Positions 1 through 5,645 of a stretch of 5,645 nucleotides of DNA are shown here, piece by piece. The DNA is from Nitrospinaceae bacterium (GTDB lineage: Bacteria > Nitrospinota > Nitrospinia > Nitrospinales > VA-1): assembly GCA_029937655.1 (NCBI GenBank), contig JAPYPK010000089.1, positions 1 to 5,645 of the forward strand, read 5' to 3'. The position numbers were made by a program, and so were the translations under genes. The notes below the pieces were generated by a model. It saw only the letters and a program-made list of their open reading frames with translations, was not told the origin of the DNA and did not search any database. Within the stretch, counting starts at the first letter, position 1. Each line of letters starts with the position of its first letter.

Positions 1-20
1 GCTTTTTTCTTGGTTGCCAT
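1..20 (-). CDS. 5' end of a minus-strand gene, lysine-rich N-terminus (partial)
   Basis: Read on the minus strand, an ATG at 20-18 is followed by codons for Met-Ala-Thr-Lys-Lys-Lys and the first two bases (GC) of an alanine codon, then the window ends. Such a short stretch would normally be ignored. Here it is preceded by a consensus Shine-Dalgarno AAGGAG six bases upstream and by a good sigma70-type promoter with a sensible leader length, so a true translation start is likely. A MATKKKA-type start is common in small basic nucleic-acid-binding proteins and in several unrelated families, so the product cannot be named. The gene is divergent from the pgeF-like gene. Confidence 0.7.
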
Positions 21-26
21 CAAGAT

Positions 27-32
27 CTCCTT
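27..32 (-). promoter_or_regulatory. Consensus Shine-Dalgarno site of the minus-strand gene
   Basis: The minus strand reads AAGGAG, six bases (ATCTTG) before the ATG at 20-18. This is the only textbook ribosome binding site at a gene start in the window, and it is the main reason for calling a gene at the left edge. Confidence 0.75.
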
Positions 33-35
33 GTT

Positions 36-69
36 CAATGTTAAGTTTCGTTTCAGCGCCCTAACATTG
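36..69 (-). promoter_or_regulatory. Leader hairpin just upstream of the Shine-Dalgarno site
   Basis: CAATGTTA (36-43) and TAACATTG (62-69) are perfect inverted repeats. On the minus-strand transcript the stem extends inward by a G-U pair (61/44) and a G-C pair (60/45), giving 10 bp around a 14-nt loop (59 to 46). The hairpin lies between the predicted transcription start (near 70) and the Shine-Dalgarno site, ending three bases before it. It could stabilise the 5' end of the mRNA, bind a regulator, or place the ribosome site in an open stretch. A DNA-level operator is also possible. The structure is seen in the sequence; the role is inferred. Confidence 0.55.
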
Positions 70-76
70 TTTAAAT

Positions 77-104
77 ATTTTATTCTAAACGTGTTTAATG
101 TCAA
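77..104 (-). promoter_or_regulatory. Sigma70-type promoter for the minus-strand gene
   Basis: The minus strand has a perfect -35 TTGACA (104-99), a 16-bp spacer, and a -10 TAAAAT (82-77) that matches TATAAT at five of six positions. Transcription would start near position 70 and give a leader of about 50 nt before the ATG at 20. It is the best-matching promoter in the window and agrees with the strong Shine-Dalgarno site downstream. Confidence 0.65.
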
Positions 105-301
105 GTGGATATTCATAGAGAAAGAAGCTGAATGAAAAAATAACTTCTGAGATTTTTTATTTAAATATCTAGTTATTTTGTTAGCTCTAAAAGTCCTTTC
201 AGTAAAGGTTGATTCCCTGGTCCGGTTTTTTTTTGCGCAATGATTATTGAGGGTTGCTCTCCTAAAAAAATAAAAAAAAGTATTAATTTAACGAATATTT
301 T
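105..301. other. Non-coding AT-rich divergent spacer
   Basis: No gene of credible length is visible here on either strand. On the + strand it holds a short hairpin, CCTTT (195-199) with AAAGG (204-208) around CAGT. Seventeen bases later comes a run of nine T (226-234). A 21-codon ORF starts at ATG 240 and stops at TGA 303-305, just before the pgeF-like gene; it has no ribosome site and is probably chance. A promoter for the pgeF-like gene should lie here, but I could not find a -35/-10 pair with acceptable spacing. Confidence 0.5.
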
Positions 302-313
302 TTGAATAAAATT

Positions 314-1087
314 ATGACGGCGTTATTTTTTATTGATGTTTTAAAAAAACAACCTTCATTTGTCCATGGAACCAGCCCAAGGTGTCATGTGAAAAATGGA
401 GTAAGAAAACCTTTGTTCTGTTCTGACAAAGGTGATGAGAAATTATTTTTTGAGGACCAAATTGTTTTTTTGCATTCGCTGGGAATAGTAACAAAAGTTT
501 TCTTTCGCGTGACTCAGGTTCATGGAAATCATGTTTACGTTTTAAAAGATTCGAGCATTCCTGTTAGTGAAGTAGGTCTGTGCGAAGCAGATGCTATCAT
601 TACTCATATTCCAGACTGTCCGATCGTGGTTTTAACGGCAGATTGTGTTCCCATAATCATCTATGATCCTATTAAGCATGTGGTTGGCGTCGTACATGCG
701 GGCCGTCTGGGTACCCAAAAACGTATACTTACTAATACTGTTGAGGCTTTGTCTCGTGAATACGGCTCAAAGCCTAAAAATCTTATAGTGGGTATGGGAC
801 CCGCCATTCGTGGATGTTGTTATGAACTGGATGAACCTTGTGCGTTGCCGTTTATAAAAAAAAGTCCGTTTTTCTCAGAATTTATTAATAAAACAGGGGG
901 AAATAAGTTTTTTCTTGATTTACCAAAGGTAAATCGATTTGAAGGGTACGAAGCCGGTATATTAATGAAAAATATTTATACCGATGGTCCGTGTACCTCG
1001 TGTGAAAATGACCGATGGTATTCTTACAGAAGAGAAGGGAAGACTGGAAGGTTGATAACGCTAGCAATGCTTCAATCGAGAGAATAG
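314..1087 (+). CDS. pgeF: YfiH/PgeF family (DUF152, multicopper polyphenol oxidase-like) protein
   Basis: This is a cytoplasmic enzyme of the YfiH/YlmD/LACC1 family. E. coli PgeF is known to edit peptidoglycan precursors by removing a wrongly added L-serine from UDP-MurNAc. Other family members have purine nucleoside phosphorylase or adenosine deaminase activity. The family signature is clear: QVHGNHV with His70, TADCVPI with Cys111 and VHAG with His128 supply the three expected metal ligands. Then come GPAIRGCCYE, the CTSC segment and a C-terminal SYRREGKTGR motif. At 257 residues the length is normal. The usual HAGWRGT reads HAGRLGT here, so the conserved Trp-Arg pair is changed. I chose ATG 314; an in-frame TTG at 302 adds four residues. 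No clear Shine-Dalgarno site precedes either start. The family call is firm; the substrate is uncertain. Confidence 0.9.
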   Translation: MTALFFIDVLKKQPSFVHGTSPRCHVKNGVRKPLFCSDKGDEKLFFEDQIVFLHSLGIVTKVFFRVTQVHGNHVYVLKDSSIPVSEVGLCEADAIITHIPDCPIVVLTADCVPIIIYDPIKHVVGVVHAGRLGTQKRILTNTVEALSREYGSKPKNLIVGMGPAIRGCCYELDEPCALPFIKKSPFFSEFINKTGGNKFFLDLPKVNRFEGYEAGILMKNIYTDGPCTSCENDRWYSYRREGKTGRLITLAMLQSRE

Positions 1088-1138
1088 ATTTTCAATTCTT
1101 ATTTGTCTAGTCTTAACGCACACTTTATTACCGTGATG

Positions 1139-1162
1139 CTTTGATTTTTGATAAAATCAAAG
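1139..1162. repeat. Perfect 10-bp inverted repeat over the -35 region of the DUF6178 gene
   Basis: CTTTGATTTT (1139-1148) and AAAATCAAAG (1153-1162) are exact reverse complements around a TGAT loop. The repeat could be a weak terminator for the pgeF-like gene 50 bp upstream. However, the stem is AT-rich and no T-run follows it (the next bases are TAATAGCATTT). Because it lies across the -35 element of a good promoter, a protein-binding operator is an equally good reading. Confidence 0.55.
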
Positions 1163-1176
1163 TAATAGCATTTAAT
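1148..1176 (+). promoter_or_regulatory. Sigma70-type promoter for the DUF6178 gene
   Basis: The -35 TTGATA (1148-1153, five of six matches) and the -10 TTTAAT (1171-1176, five of six) are separated by the ideal 17 bp. Transcription should begin near 1183, leaving a leader of about 57 nt before ATG 1240. The same TTGATAAAAT and CATTTAATC blocks recur at 5001-5031 in front of the last gene, which supports a real function. Confidence 0.6.
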
Positions 1177-1239
1177 CCTAACAGTTTTTGGCATTGATTA
1201 AAGATTGATGGCCGTAGTTTGTTTGATGGTTCCCTCTTA

Positions 1240-3045
1240 ATGAACACAAAAAATATAACCGATATTTTGAATAATCTTTCAGGTGGTGAAACTCCATTCC
1301 CCGTTGAATGGATTAGTGAATATCCTGATAAAGTGGAGGATGCCCTCGCAAAACTATCGATAGAGGATCAGATTCGTTATGCCATGCAGTTACGGGGATC
1401 GCGAATGCAAGATTTTATAAACCTTTCTCCCTGTTCTCAGGCCGTAATCAGAGGGTTGCCTCCAGAAGAACTTTATCAAATGATTAAAGAGGCAGGAGTC
1501 GGGGAGTCGCTCCCCGTCCTTTCAATGATGTCTCAAAATCAATTGCAATACAGTTTTGATCTTGAGTGGTGGCAGCGGGACCGTTTTATTCCTGAATGTG
1601 CTTTGGAGTGGTTAGAGTTTATAGATGCATGCGAAGATTCTAGTATTTTGCAATGGTTGCAGAATGAAGATTTTGACCAGAAAGTGGTTTTATTTCAGTC
1701 GCTCATCAAAGTATATAAAGACGATGAAATGACAAATTCCTATGAAGGTGTGGAAGGCATGGCACACTTGAGCTTGGACGGCGTTTACGACATTTATTTT
1801 AAAACAGAAGAGCACGGAGCTTTGAAAAGACTGCTCACTTTGTTACGGTCGGAAGATTCAGCGCTTTATTCATCTATTCTTGAAGGTGTGATTTGGTATC
1901 CTGTTACCCAGACGATTGAAAAGGCATACCAGTGGCGGCTTATTAGAACCGCCGAGAGGGGAATCCCTGACTTTAAAGAGGCAATGGGAGTATATAGTTA
2001 CCCGAGTCCGGATGCATTAAAAGTACCTATCCCTGAATTGGAGGACTTTGCTAGCCAAGGGGAATTTAATATAGCTCCGACTTATCCGCTCTTGCTTACG
2101 GGCTCAGTGCCATTTTTAAAAGACGTTATTTTACGGATGGGTAAGTCTTCCCGCTTAAACACAATTAGCTGGGAACTCGTATATCTGGCAAACAAAGTAA
2201 TGGTGGCGGATCAGGTGAAGCCCTCGGATTTGGAAATGCGCAAGGAATCCTTACAAAAAGTACTCGGATATATAAATATTGGATTAGAGTTGGGGGCTTC
2301 TGGTGACTTGGAAAAGGGAGCAAAGCTTCTTAGTCATACACATGCGATGCCTTTATTTCAGGCGGGGTATCAACAGTTGATGAATCTAAAGTGGAAGACT
2401 GAAAGATTCCTCAAGGAAAACGGAAGCTTTCTTGAGTGGATGTTCACAGAGTTTAATAGGGATCTATTGGCAGCCCTCTTAGACCGTTTCCCGAGAGTTG
2501 CCGAAGTGAGTGATAAGAAATCTTTAGGCTGGAGACATTTTACATCAATTCAAGATGTTCGAAATGCGGAGTCATTTCTTGATCAATGGATGTTCTACCA
2601 TAGGTTTGCGCGCAAGGGCCTTGGCCTGAACGAGAGCATCATAAAGCAATACTTGGGAATGTGTGACGTTTCCGGAAAAGATGAGATGGTAGACTTAACT
2701 ATATGGACTACGATGGCTTTCGCACACTATATTCTTTTTAAGAAGATCTCTTGCGCGCCATTATCTGAACCGGCGGCAAAAAGTTTTCTTGGAATTGTAT
2801 TTTTGCCAGGAATTTTTAAGGAGGAAGTGAGGCAATGTGATAATACTTTGGTGGAGTCCTTTAAACAGGAACTGCTTAAGTTACCCTTAGCCTGGACCGA
2901 CACAGATCAAAAATTTCTAGCATCATTGTTGAATAAGTGTGTCTTGCATCTACAGCAAGAATTTGGGCGCCTGGATTTAAAAGGCGAGGTTGACTGGAGG
3001 TTCACTCATGGCCTTTGCATTGCTAGAGAAATTCCTTCGCCGTAG
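1240..3045 (+). CDS. DUF6178 family protein
   Basis: A large soluble protein of 601 residues with no signal peptide or evident membrane segment. I recognise it as DUF6178, a family of unknown function found mainly in Desulfobacterota and relatives. The recognisable parts are the N-terminal block near residues 72-160 (LPPEELYQMIKEAG, QLQYSFDLEWWQRDRF, then LEWLEFI) and a second block near residues 219-254 (WYPVTQTIEKAYQWR, then RGIPDFKEAMGVYSY). It is acidic, leucine-rich and probably mostly helical, and I see no catalytic motif. I chose ATG 1240 over the in-frame TTG 1219 because ATG is the stronger codon and the extra residues (MFDGSLL) look non-native. There is no Shine-Dalgarno site. A 10-codon ORF from ATG 1208 ends in TAATG overlapping this start, which would allow reinitiation. 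It has its own promoter. The family call comes from memory of its motifs; no role can be given. Confidence 0.85.
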   Translation: MNTKNITDILNNLSGGETPFPVEWISEYPDKVEDALAKLSIEDQIRYAMQLRGSRMQDFINLSPCSQAVIRGLPPEELYQMIKEAGVGESLPVLSMMSQNQLQYSFDLEWWQRDRFIPECALEWLEFIDACEDSSILQWLQNEDFDQKVVLFQSLIKVYKDDEMTNSYEGVEGMAHLSLDGVYDIYFKTEEHGALKRLLTLLRSEDSALYSSILEGVIWYPVTQTIEKAYQWRLIRTAERGIPDFKEAMGVYSYPSPDALKVPIPELEDFASQGEFNIAPTYPLLLTGSVPFLKDVILRMGKSSRLNTISWELVYLANKVMVADQVKPSDLEMRKESLQKVLGYINIGLELGASGDLEKGAKLLSHTHAMPLFQAGYQQLMNLKWKTERFLKENGSFLEWMFTEFNRDLLAALLDRFPRVAEVSDKKSLGWRHFTSIQDVRNAESFLDQWMFYHRFARKGLGLNESIIKQYLGMCDVSGKDEMVDLTIWTTMAFAHYILFKKISCAPLSEPAAKSFLGIVFLPGIFKEEVRQCDNTLVESFKQELLKLPLAWTDTDQKFLASLLNKCVLHLQQEFGRLDLKGEVDWRFTHGLCIAREIPSP

Positions 3046-3087
3046 GATGAGTAGAAGTCGCCTGGAATTTTTTGTCGTCATTTTTGT

Positions 3088-3115
3088 TTTACAAAATTAG
3101 AAAAAGGTGTAATAT
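3088..3115 (+). promoter_or_regulatory. Candidate promoter for the small ORF and purH
   Basis: The -35 TTTACA (3088-3093, five of six matches) is followed after 16 bp by TAATAT (3110-3115, four of six). Transcription would start near 3122, about 50 nt before ATG 3173. It is weaker than the other promoters called here. A GATAAAAT sequence at 3134-3141 just downstream resembles the core of the shared promoter motif but lacks its CATTTAATC partner. Confidence 0.4.
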
Positions 3116-3172
3116 CGCGGACTCAAACTAAACGATAAAATTTTTTGTCCCGTGATTCGGACAGTAGACAAA

Positions 3173-3340
3173 ATGGAAGAAAACCAAAACAGACAAAGTT
3201 TGCCAAAAAGTGTGAGCAAGGAAGATCCCGGTTTCATGGAGTCAATAGGTTCCTTCCCAGTGTGGATGCTTAAGATCATTGATTTGATTACGCCTAATTT
3301 TTTGATAAAGAAAGCCCCGCCTCAAAAAAACAAACCTTAA
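3173..3340 (+). CDS. Small hypothetical protein upstream of purH
   Basis: An open frame of 55 residues from ATG 3173, or 62 residues from an in-frame GTG at 3152. I do not recognise it. It starts with a polar, charged stretch (MEENQNRQSLPKSVSKEDPG) and continues with a hydrophobic, probably amphipathic segment containing FPVWMLKIIDLITPNFLI. It ends in a basic, proline-containing tail (KKAPPQKNKP). The hydrophobic stretch is broken by Lys, Asp and Pro, so a membrane span is doubtful; peripheral membrane binding or partner binding is possible. Its stop lies 11 bp before the purH ATG, as expected for a co-transcribed gene. No clear Shine-Dalgarno site is present. The overlapping minus-strand frame looks like a shadow. 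That this is a real gene is inferred from its position and plausible composition. Confidence 0.5.
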   Translation: MEENQNRQSLPKSVSKEDPGFMESIGSFPVWMLKIIDLITPNFLIKKAPPQKNKP

Positions 3341-3351
3341 TTTATCAGTTG

Positions 3352-4908
3352 ATGAAGCCTGTTAAAAGAGCATTGATTAGTGTTTCGGACAAGACGGGTA
3401 TTGGGGAGTTTGCACAGAAACTCCATGCGCTTGGCGTGGAAATTCTTTCTACGGGAGGAACATCTGAGTTGCTAACCAAACATGGGGTCCCTGTAAAACA
3501 GGTTTCTGACTATACTGGATTTCCTGAAATGATGGACGGTCGCATAAAGACTCTTCACCCAAAGATACACGGTGGTATCTTAGGAAGACGAGATAGCAAG
3601 GGGCATATGCAGTCCATGGGAGAGCATGGTATCGACCCTATAGATTTGGTAGTAATCAATCTGTACCCATTTGAAAGCACAGTCGCAAGGGAGGATTGTT
3701 TGTTAGCCGATGCTATCGAGAATATCGATATTGGAGGACCGGCTATGATTCGGTCAGCAGCTAAAAACTTTAATGACGTTGCGGTTATAGTTTCTTCTAA
3801 AGATTATTCAACCGTACTAGAAGAAATCGAGGGTTGTGGAGGAGTTGTCACGCGAAAAACCCGTATGCGCTTGAGTCGAGATGCTTTTGGTCATACTGCA
3901 AGGTATGATTCTTTGATCTCAGGGTATTTATCAGGGCAGTTGGAAGATAAGGAAGACTTTGCACCTATGTTTCAATTGCCTTTTGAAAAAATTCAAACGC
4001 TGCGATATGGGGAAAACCCTCATCAGTTAGCAGCTTTTTACCGTGATCCAGATGCAACTTCCCAGGATATTGTTTCAGCTCAGAAAATTCAGGGGAAAGA
4101 ACTGTCCTTCAATAATATTATTGATCTGGAGGCGGCTTGGCAATTAGCAAAGGATTTTGAAGTCGGATCAGCGGTGGTCATCAAGCATACTAACCCCAGT
4201 GGAGTCGCTGTTGGAGATAATCAACGGGAAATATTTATTAAGGCTCGCGAAACAGATCCTGTTTCTGCCTTTGGGGGTATCATTGGATTCAACAGAAAAG
4301 TAGATGTTGATACAGCAGAAGAAATTTTAAAAAATTTCATAGAAGCAGTAATAGCTCCGGATTATGACGAAGAAGCATTGAAACTATTTTCGGGTAAAAA
4401 AAATATTCGCATTATGAAAATGCCAGAGGAAACCCCGCTAGTTGAACATCGGGTTTTTGATTTGAAGAGAGTTGGAGGGGGGCTTCTAGTTCAGGACAAG
4501 GATACCATTTCCCATAATCCAGCTACCCTTAAGGTTGTCACTAAGAAACAACCTGACGCAAAAGAAATGGATGACCTTTTGTTTGCTTGGGTCGTAGCAA
4601 AGCACGTAAAATCAAATGCGATTGTTTATGCTCTTGATGGGGAGGTCCTGGGTATTGGGGCTGGTCAGATGAGTCGGGTCGATTCGTCGCGGCTAGCTGT
4701 AGAAAAGGCACGCCAACCTCTTAAAGGTTGTGTTATGGCTTCCGATGCATTTTTCCCCTTTCGAGATTCGATTGATACAGCAGCTAAGAGCGGTGTTTCA
4801 GCCATTATTCAGCCAGGTGGGTCTATAAGAGACAAAGAAGTTATCCAAGCCGCTGATGAACATGGCATGTCCATGGTTTTCACCTCCATTCGTCACTTTA
4901 AACATTGA
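3352..4908 (+). CDS. purH: Bifunctional AICAR formyltransferase / IMP cyclohydrolase
   Basis: This cytoplasmic enzyme catalyses the last two steps of de novo purine synthesis: 10-formyl-THF-dependent formylation of AICAR to FAICAR, then ring closure to IMP. It is complete at 518 residues, within the family's usual 510-530. The N-terminal MGS-like cyclohydrolase domain (about 1-145) shows STGGT at 33-37, KTLHPK at 66-71, and DIGGP at 126-130 followed by Lys138. The transferase domain shows RYGENPHQ at 218-225, KHTNPSG at 278-284 with the catalytic Lys-His pair, then DPVSAFGG and KSNA around 420-423. Near the C-terminus are SDAFFPFRDS, QPGGSIRD and a final RHFKH. All key residues I can check are present, so it should be active. 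I chose ATG 3352; a TTG codon directly before it (3349) would add one residue. No Shine-Dalgarno site is evident, so coupling to the small ORF is plausible. I see no purine riboswitch or clear PurR-type box in the 306-bp gap before it. Confidence 0.98.
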   Translation: MKPVKRALISVSDKTGIGEFAQKLHALGVEILSTGGTSELLTKHGVPVKQVSDYTGFPEMMDGRIKTLHPKIHGGILGRRDSKGHMQSMGEHGIDPIDLVVINLYPFESTVAREDCLLADAIENIDIGGPAMIRSAAKNFNDVAVIVSSKDYSTVLEEIEGCGGVVTRKTRMRLSRDAFGHTARYDSLISGYLSGQLEDKEDFAPMFQLPFEKIQTLRYGENPHQLAAFYRDPDATSQDIVSAQKIQGKELSFNNIIDLEAAWQLAKDFEVGSAVVIKHTNPSGVAVGDNQREIFIKARETDPVSAFGGIIGFNRKVDVDTAEEILKNFIEAVIAPDYDEEALKLFSGKKNIRIMKMPEETPLVEHRVFDLKRVGGGLLVQDKDTISHNPATLKVVTKKQPDAKEMDDLLFAWVVAKHVKSNAIVYALDGEVLGIGAGQMSRVDSSRLAVEKARQPLKGCVMASDAFFPFRDSIDTAAKSGVSAIIQPGGSIRDKEVIQAADEHGMSMVFTSIRHFKH

Positions 4909-4996
4909 GCTCGTTTCTTCGAATTTTAAGGACGATATTGGTCGTACCTATAAACTAGTAAATAAACTCCTACCTGAAAAAGCCGATAAGCCTAGA

Positions 4997-5017
4997 AGAG
5001 TTGATAAAATTAACTCT
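4997..5017. repeat. Inverted repeat over the -35 region of the last gene
   Basis: AGAGTTGA (4997-5004) pairs with TTAACTCT (5010-5017) around TAAAA, an 8-bp stem with one G-T mismatch as DNA (G-U in RNA). It lies 90 bp after purH and could be a weak terminator, but only TAATACATTT follows instead of a T-run. Its position on the -35 element matches the arrangement at 1139-1162, although the arm sequences differ. Confidence 0.45.
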
Positions 5018-5030
5018 TAATACATTTAAT
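5001..5030 (+). promoter_or_regulatory. Sigma70-type promoter for the membrane-anchored protein
   Basis: The -35 TTGATA (5001-5006) and the -10 TTTAAT (5025-5030) are 18 bp apart. The start would be near 5037, giving a leader of about 84 nt before ATG 5121. The -35 extends to TTGATAAAAT and the -10 to CATTTAATC, both identical to the promoter at 1148-1177, where the gap is one base shorter. Confidence 0.55.
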
Positions 5031-5120
5031 CATTAGTTGAATATTGTAAAATATTTAGTTAGAGAAATTGGTTTTTTTGATTCGCCTTACCCTGCTCGCT
5101 CCGTAATAGCGTGATTGATT

Positions 5121-5645
5121 ATGAAAACTCTCATCAAGGCAGCAATAATCTTCCTTTTAGTTTTAGTTGGGGGAGGTTTTTATGCTTGGAAACAATTCGA
5201 GCCTACGGCCATTGAACTCAGGGCAAAAGACCAAGAAAAATATGATTTGATGATGACAGAAGCCAAATCTTTAATTGGTTTTGGAGAGGCACAAAAACTC
5301 TACGACGAACTGCAAGAGATGACTCCTAGGGATAGTATTAATGTGCGCTACAAAAATTGGAAAATGAGGCAAGAAACGGATGAGGAGTTTAGTAAAACCT
5401 ACCTTGATGACGAACAAAAGGCTAGGGGGCAGGTTAACAGTAAAAGAAAGTCTGCACACAATATAAAAATAAATACTCTGATTTTTAACCCGGGGGAGAC
5501 TAGACTTCGTGCTAATAATTGGAAAAATTCCAAGCCTCAGCAGAAAGTAATGGCTCTACGAGAAAAATGTGCCAAATATCTTAAAATGGAAGAGATGGAT
5601 CGCAGGCGAAGAAAAAATGTGCTTGAAATATCAAGGGTTTCTTCT
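5121..5645 (+). CDS. Membrane-anchored protein with one N-terminal transmembrane segment (partial, runs off right edge)
   Basis: From ATG 5121 the frame stays open to the last base, exactly 175 codons with no stop, so the C-terminus is missing. Residues 4-23 form one hydrophobic segment (LIKAAIIFLLVLVGGGFYAW) after a short basic start. This implies an uncleaved signal-anchor with the rest outside the cytoplasm; there is no lipobox cysteine. Residues about 41-80 have the character of one helical TPR-like pair (EAKSLIGFGEAQKLYDEL, then MTPRD), a weak resemblance only. The rest is highly charged, with a basic stretch near 160-165 (DRRRRK). I do not recognise the family. No Shine-Dalgarno site is seen. 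The start is supported by the hydrophobic segment beginning right after the Met and by a promoter about 90 bp upstream. An antisense frame inside (5271-5459) is a shadow. Confidence 0.8.
   Translation, partial: MKTLIKAAIIFLLVLVGGGFYAWKQFEPTAIELRAKDQEKYDLMMTEAKSLIGFGEAQKLYDELQEMTPRDSINVRYKNWKMRQETDEEFSKTYLDDEQKARGQVNSKRKSAHNIKINTLIFNPGETRLRANNWKNSKPQQKVMALREKCAKYLKMEEMDRRRRKNVLEISRVSS

Noticed and set aside
180..226. tRNA-like fragments (TTAGCTCTAAAAG and GGTTGATTCC)
   Set aside because: They recall D-arm and T-arm sequences, but they are too close together. There is no anticodon arm, the T-stem does not pair and no acceptor stem forms.
240..305. 21-codon ORF before the pgeF-like gene
   Set aside because: It is lysine-rich because it runs through A-tracts, has no ribosome site and shows no recognisable sequence. 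It is most likely chance.
885..1067. Minus-strand ORF of 60 codons
   Set aside because: It lies wholly inside the pgeF-like gene, which has clear family motifs in this part. The antisense peptide has no recognisable feature.
3097..3279. Minus-strand ORF of 60 codons
   Set aside because: It overlaps the + strand small ORF and the predicted promoter. It has no ribosome site and looks like the reverse of AT-rich DNA. The + strand frame fits the gene order better.
4930..4948. Possible hairpin (ACGA / TCGT) after purH as a terminator
   Set aside because: It has only four paired bases, mismatches outside them and no T-run after it.
5040..5055. AATATT-GTAA-AATATT repeat
   Set aside because: It is a pure A/T palindrome in an AT-rich spacer, too short and weak to treat as more than composition.
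5271..5459. Minus-strand ORF of 62 codons
   Set aside because: It is antisense to the open frame of the membrane-anchored protein, which has a coherent start and transmembrane segment.

Overview
This 5.6 kb, moderately AT-rich window comes from a bacterial chromosome. It holds ordinary housekeeping genes, nearly all on the + strand. The combination of a DUF6178 protein, which I recall mainly from Desulfobacterota/'Deltaproteobacteria' and relatives, with a purH of standard bacterial type suggests a marine deltaproteobacterial or Nitrospinota-like lineage. That assignment is inference from family recognition and no marker gene here proves it. There is no mobile element, CRISPR array, rRNA or tRNA.

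Layout. At the left edge a minus-strand gene begins, with only six full codons inside (1-20). It has an excellent Shine-Dalgarno sequence, a 10-bp leader hairpin and a TTGACA/TAAAAT promoter. After a gene-poor stretch (105-313) come four complete + strand genes: a YfiH/PgeF/DUF152 family protein (314-1087), a DUF6178 protein (1240-3045), a small uncharacterised ORF (3173-3340) and purH (3352-4908). After a 212-bp gap, a membrane-anchored protein starts at 5121. It has one N-terminal transmembrane segment and stays open to the right edge (175 codons seen).

How they work together. PurH makes IMP from AICAR, the last two steps of de novo purine synthesis. PgeF-family enzymes act on mis-assembled cell-wall precursors, and some homologues act on purine nucleosides. 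DUF6178 has no known function. The small ORF ends 11 bp before purH and is probably co-transcribed with it. The gaps before DUF6178 and before the membrane protein each carry their own promoter-like sequence, so the window is better read as several short transcription units than as one operon.

The most interesting signal is regulatory. The promoters before the DUF6178 gene and before the membrane-protein gene share TTGATAAAAT, a gap of 11 or 12 bp, then CATTTAATC. In both, a different inverted repeat sits on the -35 element. The second is the minus-strand leader, whose hairpin ends three bases before the Shine-Dalgarno sequence. No clearly new multi-gene system is visible.
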